A DNA stretch of 6,153 nucleotides. Origin: Gallionellales bacterium UBA7399 (GTDB lineage: Bacteria > Pseudomonadota > Gammaproteobacteria > Burkholderiales > Gallionellaceae). The notes below the pieces were generated by a model. That model did no database searches. It saw nothing but the letters and a program-made list of their open reading frames with translations, and had not been told where the DNA came from. Where the stretch lies: the NCBI GenBank assembly GCA_002470125.1, contig DKNB01000086.1, positions 4,718-10,870 on the forward strand, given 5' to 3'. Below are positions 1 to 5,972 of the stretch, one piece after another. A program made the translations under genes and the position numbers. The number at the start of each line of letters is the position of its first letter. The first letter of the stretch is position 1.

Positions 1-14
1 TACAAAGGAAAGCC

Positions 15-509
15 ATGAGCAAGCCGCTAGTTGCCATCATAATGGGCAGTTCAAGTGACTGGGATGTCATGCAGCAGGCCGCGCATGCTTTGCGTGACTT
101 TGGTGTGGCTTACGATGCACGCGTTATCTCTGCGCATCGCTCACCCGAGTTACTGCTGACTCATGTACGCGACATGATCGCGCAGGGCGCGCAGTGCTTT
201 ATCGCTGGTGCGGGCGGGGCGGCACACTTAGCGGGTGTGATTGCCGGTCAGACCACCCTGCCGGTACTCGGTGTGCCCATCCCATCCAAGTACCTCAAAG
301 GTATCGACTCGTTGCTGTCCATCGTGCAGATGCCCAAGGGCATCCCGGTCGCTACATTTGCAATCGGTGAGGCAGGCGCATCTAATGCCGCCCTGTTTGC
401 GATCGCGATGCTGGCGATCAACGACCCGGCCTTGGCCGAGCGTCTCACCGCATTCCGTAAAAAGCAGGCCGAAATTATTGCAGCAATCAAACTGCCGCCC
501 CTTAATTAA
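15..509 (+). CDS. purE: N5-carboxyaminoimidazole ribonucleotide mutase (PurE, class I)
   Basis: PurE interconverts N5-CAIR and CAIR in de novo purine synthesis, in the cytoplasm; the class I enzyme depends on PurK to supply N5-CAIR. The 164-residue product has the usual family length. Visible motifs are the N-terminal phosphate-binding loop MGSSSDW (10-16), SAHRSPE (39-45) with the likely catalytic His41, and the glycine-rich AGAGGAAHLAG (64-74). The SKYLKG (91-96) and SIVQMPKG (102-109) segment matches the betaproteobacterial flavour of the protein as I recall it. The ATG is preceded by AAAGGAA (4-10), a good ribosome binding site. The gene ends 12 bases before purC, so the two are surely co-transcribed. 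No purK is visible downstream; it may lie to the left of the window or elsewhere. The class I assignment rests on overall similarity. Confidence 0.97.
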   Translation: MSKPLVAIIMGSSSDWDVMQQAAHALRDFGVAYDARVISAHRSPELLLTHVRDMIAQGAQCFIAGAGGAAHLAGVIAGQTTLPVLGVPIPSKYLKGIDSLLSIVQMPKGIPVATFAIGEAGASNAALFAIAMLAINDPALAERLTAFRKKQAEIIAAIKLPPLN

Positions 510-510
510 T

Positions 511-516
511 AGGAGA
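511..516 (+). promoter_or_regulatory. Ribosome binding site of purC
   Basis: AGGAGA lies 5 bases before the purC ATG, inside the 12-base purE-purC gap. It is a near-consensus Shine-Dalgarno sequence and supports both the chosen purC start and translation from a shared purE-purC message. Confidence 0.85.
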
Positions 517-521
517 CCCTA

Positions 522-1406
522 ATGTCCGCATTACTCGAATCAAATCTAACCAGCCTACCCCTATTGCATCGCGGCAAGGTACGCGACATCTACGAGGTGG
601 ATGATGACCACCTGCTCATCGTACAGACAGATCGTCTGTCCGCCTTTGATGTCATCTTGTCGACCCCGGTACCCGGCAAGGGCAAGGTCCTCACCGCCTT
701 GTCTAACTTTTGGTTTAACAAGCTCACCCATGTGATTCCAAACCATCTGACCAACATCAAGCCAGAATCATTGGTAGAAACCGACGCAGAGCGCGCGCAA
801 CTAACTGACCGATCCTCCGTTGTAAAGCGACTCTACCCCGTACCCATCGAGGCAATCGTACGCGGCTACCTGGCGGGCTCGGCATGGAAGGAGTACCAGA
901 AGACCGGCACCGTGTGCGGTATCAAGCTGCCGCCCGACATGCAGGAAGCGCAAAAGCTCCCTCAACCGTTATTTACCCCATCAACCAAGGCGCCCGCGGG
1001 CGAACACGACGAGAACATATCTTTCGAGGAGGCGGTCAAGCTGCTCGGCACACCGCGCGCCAATGCGGTACGTCATGCCACTCTGTCACTGTATAACCAA
1101 GCTGTGGAGTACGCGGCCACCAAGGGGATCATCATCGCGGACTCCAAATTTGAATTTGGGGTGGACTCATCTGGAAAGATGTACCTGATCGACGAGGCAC
1201 TGACACCCGACTCCTCACGATTTTGGCCGGCCGATCAGTACCAAGTCGGCAGCACCCCACCCAGCTTTGACAAGCAATTCGTGCGTGACTGGCTAGAGGC
1301 ATCTGGCTGGAATAAGCAACTCCCTTCGCCACAAATTCCTGCCGACATCATCGCCAAGACCGCAGAAAAGTACCACGATGCGGCACGCCTACTCATGGAG
1401 GCGTAG
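522..1406 (+). CDS. purC: Phosphoribosylaminoimidazole-succinocarboxamide synthase (SAICAR synthase, PurC)
   Basis: PurC joins CAIR, the product of PurE, to aspartate using ATP to give SAICAR in IMP synthesis. At 294 residues it belongs to the longer, eukaryote-like form found in many proteobacteria rather than the roughly 240-residue E. coli type. Visible motifs in order are GKVRDIYEV (18-26, nucleotide-binding edge), DRLSAFDV (37-44), the SAICAR synthase signature 1 region from PIEAIVRG through AGSAWKEY (108-125), signature 2 IIADSKFEFG (204-213), and DEALTPDSSRFWP (224-236). The start is the ATG behind AGGAGA. The stop is followed almost at once, after 4 bases, by a long inverted repeat that may bound the purE-purC transcript. 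The reading frame is intact and nothing looks degraded. Confidence 0.97.
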   Translation: MSALLESNLTSLPLLHRGKVRDIYEVDDDHLLIVQTDRLSAFDVILSTPVPGKGKVLTALSNFWFNKLTHVIPNHLTNIKPESLVETDAERAQLTDRSSVVKRLYPVPIEAIVRGYLAGSAWKEYQKTGTVCGIKLPPDMQEAQKLPQPLFTPSTKAPAGEHDENISFEEAVKLLGTPRANAVRHATLSLYNQAVEYAATKGIIIADSKFEFGVDSSGKMYLIDEALTPDSSRFWPADQYQVGSTPPSFDKQFVRDWLEASGWNKQLPSPQIPADIIAKTAEKYHDAARLLMEA

Positions 1407-1410
1407 GACA

Positions 1411-1445
1411 AATAATATGTTTATATGCAATATAAACATATTATT
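1411..1445. repeat. Perfect 15-bp inverted repeat with 5-base loop in the purC-psiE gap
   Basis: The left arm AATAATATGTTTATA (1411-1425) and right arm TATAAACATATTATT (1431-1445) are exact reverse complements around the loop TGCAA. The repeat begins 4 bases after the purC stop codon. Each arm has one G or C, so the stem would be almost all A-U. A U-run does not follow the stem (the next bases are ACGAAC), so it is not a textbook intrinsic terminator. It could still end or stabilise the purC message, or be a DNA operator for the psiE-like gene 67 bases downstream. The symmetry is seen directly; the function is inference. Confidence 0.9.
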
Positions 1446-1454
1446 ACGAACATA

Positions 1455-1466
1455 AGTTAATTAACT
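1455..1466. repeat. 12-bp perfect palindrome upstream of the psiE-like gene
   Basis: AGTTAATTAACT reads the same on both strands. Its core TTAATTAA recurs at 1481-1488, only 16 bases after the first copy of the core ends. Both lie in the AT-rich gap before the psiE-like gene, where a promoter would be expected. The core may be a dimeric regulator site or simply a result of low GC. I could not pick out a convincing -35/-10 pair here and saw no Pho-box-like direct repeat. Confidence 0.6.
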
Positions 1467-1501
1467 GGATTGTATGCATTTTAATTAAGAACGACCCCAC
1501 C

Positions 1502-1507
1502 GAGGTG
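1502..1507 (+). promoter_or_regulatory. Ribosome binding site that sets the TTG start of the psiE-like gene
   Basis: GAGGTG stands 5 bases before the TTG at 1513. An in-frame stop at 1486-1488 and the absence of any ATG or GTG between that stop and the TTG leave TTG as the best start. The next in-frame ATG is codon 13 (1549), which would cut into the region just before the first membrane helix. Confidence 0.7.
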
Positions 1508-1512
1508 CTAAA

Positions 1513-1941
1513 TTGAAAAAGCTAACCATCAGAAGATTTAACCAGGGCATGCTTTCCTTGGTCGAGCATACCGGACTCTTGGTTATTGCCATTGCCACCG
1601 TGTTCGCCATGACAAGTGAGGTCGTGACTATGGTGCGATCAATACAGGTCACCCTGACCGACTTGCTGCTGCTCTTTCTGTACCTAGAGGTGCTCGCCAT
1701 GGTCGGGCTGTACTACAACTCCGGCAAGCTACCGGTTCGATTCCCGCTCTACATTGGCATGGTCGCACTGGCACGCTATCTAATATTGGACATGAAGGCC
1801 ATGGACGATTGGCGCATGCTCGCGGTCACCGGCTCCATACTGATACTCACGTTGGCCGTTTTCTTGATTCGCTTTGGTCACGTGCGTTACCCCTACCTGG
1901 GTGACGAGTCATCCGTAGAGCTGCGTCGGACACAAGATTAA
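1513..1941 (+). CDS. PsiE-family (phosphate-starvation-inducible-like) inner membrane protein
   Basis: This 142-residue integral membrane protein has about four hydrophobic helices, near residues 15-35, 49-68, 76-93 and 102-120, and a short charged tail. The stretch FLYLEVLAMVGLYY (55-68), the proline and arginine before the next helix (74-76), and YIGMVALARYLILD (80-93) align by eye with E. coli PsiE (136 residues). In E. coli that gene is induced by phosphate starvation and its molecular role is unknown; I do not assign one here. The start is TTG with a good Shine-Dalgarno. The gene lies 13 bases before the Sua5-type gene, so the two are probably co-transcribed. No Pho box is apparent, so phosphate control should not be assumed from the family name. 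Confidence 0.85.
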   Translation: MKKLTIRRFNQGMLSLVEHTGLLVIAIATVFAMTSEVVTMVRSIQVTLTDLLLLFLYLEVLAMVGLYYNSGKLPVRFPLYIGMVALARYLILDMKAMDDWRMLAVTGSILILTLAVFLIRFGHVRYPYLGDESSVELRRTQD

Positions 1942-1954
1942 CCAGCCAGAGTCC

Positions 1955-2950
1955 GTGAGTCTTGACCGTCACCCCCAAGGGGGCAATGACATACAGGCCG
2001 CCGCCGCCCTGCTCAAGGCAGGTGGAACGGTCGCCTTTCCAACGGAGACGGTCTACGGACTGGGGGCGGACGCCTCCAACCCATCCGCAGTGCGCAGCAT
2101 TTTTCAGATCAAGGGCCGCCCAGACTATCACCCGTTGATTGTTCACATCGCCCAGGCCTCCTGCCTATCTGCTTGGGCACAAGACATCCCCGATTCCGCC
2201 TACCGACTGGCGGCGGCATTCTGGCCTGGCCCCCTCACCTTAATCCTGAAACGATCTCATCTGGTACCCGATGAGGTCACCGGCGGTCAAGACACGGTCG
2301 GCCTACGCGTACCAGATCACCCGGTCGCATCCGAGTTATTGCGTGCATTCGGCGGCGGGATTGCCGCCCCCTCGGCCAATCGCTTCGGACAGATCAGCCC
2401 GACCACGGCACAGCACGTACATGAAACACTGGGTGCCGAGGTTGGGATGATCTTAGACGGGGGTGCGTGTCGCATCGGTGTCGAGTCGACCATTCTCCAC
2501 CTGACACACCAGCATGCCACGCTGCTGAGACCAGGCGGACTCTCTGTTGAAGCAATCGAGGCGGTACTTCGCCAGAAGGTTATACAAACACAGCCCGGCC
2601 TTGCTGTGCGAGCCTCTGGCACGATGGACTCACACTACGCACCCACAACACCTATCGAGGTTCACCCCATCAGTACATTGTGGAATCGGGCGCGTCAGCT
2701 TACAGAGCAGAGTAATTTCAGGGTGGCAGTTCTTGGTTTTGGCACAAATGATGAGGTATACAAAGATGTGGGCATCACGACATTCAGGATGCCTACAGCG
2801 ATGATCGACTACGGGCACGAACTCTACGCAACGCTGCATCGTCTTGATCAGGCCAAGTTCGATTGTCTCTTGGTTGAGGCACCGCCATCCACATCGGCGT
2901 GGCTTGCGATCAACGACCGGCTAAGGCGTGCCGCCCACAATAAAGCGTGA
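1955..2950 (+). CDS. L-threonylcarbamoyladenylate synthase, two-domain Sua5 type (TsaC2)
   Basis: The enzyme makes threonylcarbamoyl-AMP from threonine, bicarbonate and ATP; the TsaB-TsaD-TsaE machinery then uses it to make t6A at position 37 of ANN-decoding tRNAs. The N-terminal YrdC domain spans about residues 10-205, with PTETVYGLG (29-37), the KGR motif (53-55) and PSAN (139-142), the K-x-R and S-x-N sets that bind substrate. The linker SGTMDSHYAP (221-230) is typical of Sua5. The C-terminal Sua5 domain (about 231-330) includes LLVEAPP (305-311) and NDRLRRAA (320-327). At 331 residues it matches Sua5 rather than the roughly 190-residue TsaC form. The start is GTG with only a weak upstream GAG, 13 bases after the psiE-like stop, so translation may be coupled to that gene. 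No better start fits the domain. Confidence 0.95.
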   Translation: MSLDRHPQGGNDIQAAAALLKAGGTVAFPTETVYGLGADASNPSAVRSIFQIKGRPDYHPLIVHIAQASCLSAWAQDIPDSAYRLAAAFWPGPLTLILKRSHLVPDEVTGGQDTVGLRVPDHPVASELLRAFGGGIAAPSANRFGQISPTTAQHVHETLGAEVGMILDGGACRIGVESTILHLTHQHATLLRPGGLSVEAIEAVLRQKVIQTQPGLAVRASGTMDSHYAPTTPIEVHPISTLWNRARQLTEQSNFRVAVLGFGTNDEVYKDVGITTFRMPTAMIDYGHELYATLHRLDQAKFDCLLVEAPPSTSAWLAINDRLRRAAHNKA

Positions 2951-3049
2951 ACCGTCAACCAGAAGTCAGCTCCACAGCCGTATCGCTCATCGCGGGTTTA
3001 ATTGTTTAACAGAAAAGGCATCACACACCCAGAACGGGGTAGTGGTCTA

Positions 3050-4645
3050 TTACTTTGAATGGCCTGACGCGTCCTTCAGGACAATAAACTCCTGGTGCTT
3101 TTTTAATTTTTCTTTGCCGTACAGCTCTCGTAGCTCGACCACAATATTATTGTCTGGGGCGGTCACCATAAAGTCCTCGATAGTCTCCATGATGTCGTAA
3201 TCAATAAATTGTGACTTGGTGGCGTCGATCGTGAGAGTACTGTTTGACTTAACGTGCAGAAGCAACTTTCTCAGCAGGGCCTTATTCAAGAAGGCAACGT
3301 CCTTATTGAGGGTCAACAAGTAAGAAGAGCCTTCCTGGGTCAGGGTGATCGCAGCACGATAGTTGGCCTTGATCACAAAGAACAGGCCCCCCAGCACACC
3401 GATCAGCATGCCGATGAGCAAGTCGGTTGCCAAGATCGCCGTGATCGTAATAATGAAAGGTAGCAGCTGACTTGGACCCCTACGATAAAATTCTAAGAAC
3501 AAAGCTGGCTTGGCCAGCTTGAATCCGGTGTGCAGCAAAATAGCCGCCAGGCAGCCCAGCGGCACATAGTTTATGTAGTGTGAGAAAAACATCACACTCA
3601 GCAAGATGAATATGCCATGAATGAATGAAGACAGCGGGGTCTTGCCGCCCGCGTTGATGTTACCGGAGCTGCGCACGATTACTGCCGTGATGGGTAGGCC
3701 GCCAAGCAACCCACTCATAATGTTGCCTACGCCCTGCGCCTTGAGCTCTCGGTTGGTTGGTGAGGTACGCCTTAAGGGGTCCAACTTGTCCACCGCCTCA
3801 AGACTCAATAGCGTCTCGAGACTGCCGATAATGGCCAGCGTTGCTGCCACAACATAGACCTGAGGATTGGTCCAGTAACTATGATCGGGAAACACAAAGT
3901 TCCCCATAAACTCACTTATATTGCCCGAGATTGGAACGTTCACCAGGTGAATGGCGCCAACCGACCACTCAGGCAACCACTTTTCGGCGGCAAGGTTGTA
4001 GACGATCCCCCACATCACGGCGACCAATGGGCCAGGAATCAACCTCAAAATCTTATGGCTCTTAAACCAGGAGGTCTCCCAAGCGATAAGTATCAACAGG
4101 GCAACCCCACAGATCAGTGTCACCCCCTGCGAGATCGAGCTAAATGCGTCCATTATGGGTAGGAACAGGGTATATGCGCTCTCGTTAGAGTAAGCCTCTG
4201 GTCCTCCAAAGTTTTCATTATAACCAGTACCATGCGGTATCTGTTTAATAATTAGGATTAAGCCAATTGCAGCCAGCATGCCCTTGATAACGGCAGACGG
4301 GAAGAATGCCCCGACCACGCCCGCCCTAAGGAAGCCGGCCACCAGCTGAATGATTCCAGACAGTATCAGGGCGACCAAAAATCCCTGGAAACTTCCCAGC
4401 GTCTGGATGGCGTTGAAGACAATCACCGTCAAACCCGCCGCTGGACCAGAGACGCTTAGTTGTGAGCCGCTCAGCCAGGACACCACCAGTCCTCCGACAA
4501 TGCCGGAAACCAATCCGGCAAACAGAGGGGCGCCAGACGCCAAAGCAATTCCCAAACACAGCGGCAAGGCCACCAAGAACACCACAAAACCTGCGGGCAG
4601 ATCGCTTTTTATGTGCCTCAGGTAGTGCTGTATAGAACGATCCAT
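3050..4645 (-). CDS. SulP-family inorganic anion transporter with C-terminal STAS-like domain
   Basis: This inner-membrane transporter of the SulP/SLC26 family is 531 residues from the chosen ATG. The hydrophobic core runs from about residue 15 to 427. It contains SVSGPAAGLTVIV (64-76), the pore-region GSLETLLSLEAVD (274-286), the family signature NRELKAQGVGN (298-308), then SGLLGGLPIT (311-320) and SSGN (326-329). A shorter, less conserved STAS-like cytoplasmic domain follows (about 440-510, including TIDATKSQFIDY at 472-483). Substrates in this family include sulfate, bicarbonate and C4-dicarboxylates. Related proteins are often encoded beside carbonic anhydrase, which hints at bicarbonate, but no carbonic anhydrase is present here, so the substrate is open. 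The ATG (complement of 4643-4645) is preferred over the adjacent in-frame TTG (4648), which is too close to the AAGGA ribosome site. A TATACT box (complement of 4667-4672) could be its -10, but its -35 partner is poor. The gene converges on the Sua5 gene. Confidence 0.93.
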   Translation of the reverse strand: MDRSIQHYLRHIKSDLPAGFVVFLVALPLCLGIALASGAPLFAGLVSGIVGGLVVSWLSGSQLSVSGPAAGLTVIVFNAIQTLGSFQGFLVALILSGIIQLVAGFLRAGVVGAFFPSAVIKGMLAAIGLILIIKQIPHGTGYNENFGGPEAYSNESAYTLFLPIMDAFSSISQGVTLICGVALLILIAWETSWFKSHKILRLIPGPLVAVMWGIVYNLAAEKWLPEWSVGAIHLVNVPISGNISEFMGNFVFPDHSYWTNPQVYVVAATLAIIGSLETLLSLEAVDKLDPLRRTSPTNRELKAQGVGNIMSGLLGGLPITAVIVRSSGNINAGGKTPLSSFIHGIFILLSVMFFSHYINYVPLGCLAAILLHTGFKLAKPALFLEFYRRGPSQLLPFIITITAILATDLLIGMLIGVLGGLFFVIKANYRAAITLTQEGSSYLLTLNKDVAFLNKALLRKLLLHVKSNSTLTIDATKSQFIDYDIMETIEDFMVTAPDNNIVVELRELYGKEKLKKHQEFIVLKDASGHSK

Positions 4646-4651
4646 CAATAA

Positions 4652-4656
4652 TCCTT
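4652..4656 (-). promoter_or_regulatory. Ribosome binding site of the SulP gene (decides ATG over TTG)
   Basis: AAGGA on the minus strand is 6 bases from the ATG ending at 4645 and only 3 bases from the in-frame TTG at 4648. The spacing favours the ATG, giving 531 rather than 532 residues. Confidence 0.65.
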
Positions 4657-4785
4657 ACCCACAAAAAGTATATGACTGTTGTCACGAATAAATAGGCCAA
4701 TTCTTTCGACTCTACATGAGCCCGTCACCTAAGGCAATTCAAAATATCACATGTCACAAGATCCCATGCCAGCAGCCGTCAGTCT

Positions 4786-5715
4786 CTACTTCATGTGCTT
4801 TTTCATCCACTCGCTGGCGCGCCGCTGGGCCTCGACAATCTCCTCCGGTGTCATGAACGCCTCCACGGCACGCAGCCCGCTCCCCATGTCCAGGTCGTCC
4901 CCTATGCCAGCAATGTTATTAATCCACTCGCCCGCAACCTTGAACCACTTTCCGCTCGCACCCGCGATATTGAACCACTTGTGTGCCTCCACGTAGTCCC
5001 GAGGAAGGCCCAAGCCCATGTCGTACATCACCCCTAAATTATTTTGGGCCTCTACGTCGCCCTGCTCTGCGGCTTTGCTCCACCAGAATACCGCCTGACT
5101 GGTGTCTTGTGAAACACCAACGCCGTTGTCGTACATAAACCCGAGCTTAAACTGGGCGTGCACCACATCCTGCTCTGCGGCCTTTTTGTACCAAAGAGCC
5201 GCCTGTTCCTCGTCCATCACGATCCCGTTGCCCTCGTCGTAGCAAGCGCCCAGCTTGTACTGAGCCTGCCCGACCTCCTGCTCTGCGGCCTTCCTAAAAA
5301 GAGATACCGCCTGCTTGTAATCCTGCGCGACACCCTGGCCCTTCTCGTACATCAGGGCCAGCATGTGCTGCGCTAAGGCGTCCCCCTTCTCCACGGCCTT
5401 GGTATACCAGCTCACCGCCTGCTCGTAGTCCTGCTCAACGCCCTGACCCTTGTAATACATGAGCCCCACATTAAATTCCGCCTCCGCCACACCTAAGTCC
5501 GCCACCTTTTGGTACCAAATCATGGCCTGCTTGAAGTCCTGCTTAACCCCCTGCCCATCGGCGTACATACCAGCCAAATAAAACTGAGCCTCCGCGTGCC
5601 CGTGATCCGCAGCTTTTTTTAATGATTCCGCGGCCTTGGTATAGTTTTTTTGGTTGATAAGCCTCATCCCCTCCTCAAAGTCCTTGGAAAATTTTTGAGG
5701 TGCTAGTGCCGCCAT
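4786..5715 (-). CDS. Sel1-like repeat (tetratricopeptide-like) protein
   Basis: The 309-residue protein is built mostly of Sel1 repeats, helix-pair scaffolds that mediate protein-protein contacts; its specific partner is unknown. A TPR-like opening (about 8-40) is followed by six in-register 36-residue repeats at 41-76, 77-112, 113-148, 149-184, 185-220 and 221-256. Most have the pattern AxAQxxLGxMYxxGxGVxxDxxQAvxWyxKAAEqG. The tail (257-309) holds a degenerate seventh unit and MTPEEIVEAQRRASEW (288-303), a closing segment commonly seen in Sel1 proteins. No signal peptide or membrane helix is visible, so a cytoplasmic location is inferred, unlike many secreted family members. The ATG has AAGGAA 7 bases upstream (complement of 5723-5728), and the frame above it closes with a stop before any other start. 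The SulP gene follows 140 bases downstream on the same strand and may have its own promoter. Confidence 0.92.
   Translation of the reverse strand: MAALAPQKFSKDFEEGMRLINQKNYTKAAESLKKAADHGHAEAQFYLAGMYADGQGVKQDFKQAMIWYQKVADLGVAEAEFNVGLMYYKGQGVEQDYEQAVSWYTKAVEKGDALAQHMLALMYEKGQGVAQDYKQAVSLFRKAAEQEVGQAQYKLGACYDEGNGIVMDEEQAALWYKKAAEQDVVHAQFKLGFMYDNGVGVSQDTSQAVFWWSKAAEQGDVEAQNNLGVMYDMGLGLPRDYVEAHKWFNIAGASGKWFKVAGEWINNIAGIGDDLDMGSGLRAVEAFMTPEEIVEAQRRASEWMKKHMK
4948..5595 (-). repeat. Six tandem 108-base units encoding Sel1 repeats
   Basis: The region is exactly 6 x 108 bases within the Sel1 gene, with no change in length between units. Unit ends share nucleotide identity: CCTGCTCTGCGGC (plus-strand reading) occurs at 5061, 5169 and 5277, each 108 bases apart, encoding the end of KAAEQ in units 3, 4 and 5. 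The remaining units have diverged more. This suggests growth by in-frame duplication, more recent for units 3-5. Confidence 0.88.
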
Positions 5716-5747
5716 GAAATCATTCCTTTTGTGTGCGTTGATAGTGA

Positions 5748-5769
5748 TCGCATAATTTTATTCATGCGA
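5748..5769. promoter_or_regulatory. Operator-like inverted repeat upstream of the Sel1 gene
   Basis: TCGCAT (5748-5753) and ATGCGA (5764-5769) are exact reverse complements separated by 10 AT-rich bases, 33 to 54 bases before the Sel1 start. The geometry fits a site for a dimeric regulator, but six-base arms can arise by chance. I could not identify a clear promoter around it. Confidence 0.3.
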
Positions 5770-5882
5770 CAAAGAGATTCTCACATCATATTGTAATACA
5801 CCACAATGCCATCGTCGTGGCTGTCGATCGAGCGTGAATCTATTGCATTTGGCATAGAGCCATTGACACTTGGACAAAATTT

Positions 5883-5932
5883 GCACACTCCATCAATAAT
5901 ATTGAAAATATTTGACAAATTTACCAGTGTGC
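5883..5932. repeat. Inverted repeat GCACACT/AGTGTGC enclosing the tRNA promoter -35 region
   Basis: GCACACT (5883-5889) and AGTGTGC (5926-5932) are exact reverse complements 36 bases apart. The right arm sits in the -35/-10 spacer of the tRNA promoter. Inside the interval, ATTTG-A-CAAAT (5910-5920) is another exact inverted repeat that overlaps the -35 box. Function is unknown; the symmetry is seen directly. Confidence 0.4.
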
Positions 5933-5939
5933 TTACAAT
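5912..5939 (+). promoter_or_regulatory. Sigma-70-type promoter for tRNA-Lys
   Basis: A consensus -35 TTGACA (5912-5917) and a -10 TACAAT (5934-5939, five of six consensus bases) are separated by 16 bases. Transcription would begin near 5946, about 27 bases before the mature tRNA. Strong promoters of this kind are usual for stable RNA genes. A GC-rich discriminator is not obvious. Confidence 0.72.
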
Positions 5940-5972
5940 TCACATCTCAGATTTACCTCTTGTTTATCAAAC

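Noticed and set aside
1411..1466. Chromosome dimer resolution (dif-like) site in the purC-psiE gap
   Set aside because: The symmetry is long and AT-rich, but I see no match to the known XerC and XerD half-site pattern with a 6-base centre.
1430..1512. Pho box upstream of the psiE-like gene
   Set aside because: No pair of CTGTCAT-like direct repeats with 4-base AT spacing is present, so phosphate control cannot be claimed.
2317..2622. Antisense ORF of 101 codons inside the Sua5 gene
   Set aside because: It lies opposite the conserved catalytic domain, has an atypical composition rich in Ser, Cys and Arg, and has no supporting ribosome site or homology.
2951..3049. Bidirectional terminator between the convergent Sua5 and SulP genes
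   Set aside because: Only a 4-bp stem (ACCC/GGGT near 3028-3041) with no T-run was found; this is too weak to call.
4673..4684. Short inverted repeat TGAC-TGTT-GTCA upstream of the SulP gene
   Set aside because: Four-base arms are expected by chance, and no match to a known regulator site was recognised.
4326..4700. Overlapping minus-strand ORF of 124 codons at the SulP start
   Set aside because: It runs in a different frame over the conserved SulP N-terminus and shows no recognisable family features; it is a frame shadow.
4738..4760. CRP- or FNR-like site near the end of the Sel1 gene
   Set aside because: TCACATGTCACA resembles half-sites, but the half-sites do not have the required opposite orientation and spacing.
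5716..5972. Small gene between the Sel1 gene and tRNA-Lys
   Set aside because: I saw no ORF with a credible start, ribosome site and composition on either strand; the region is best explained as divergent control DNA.
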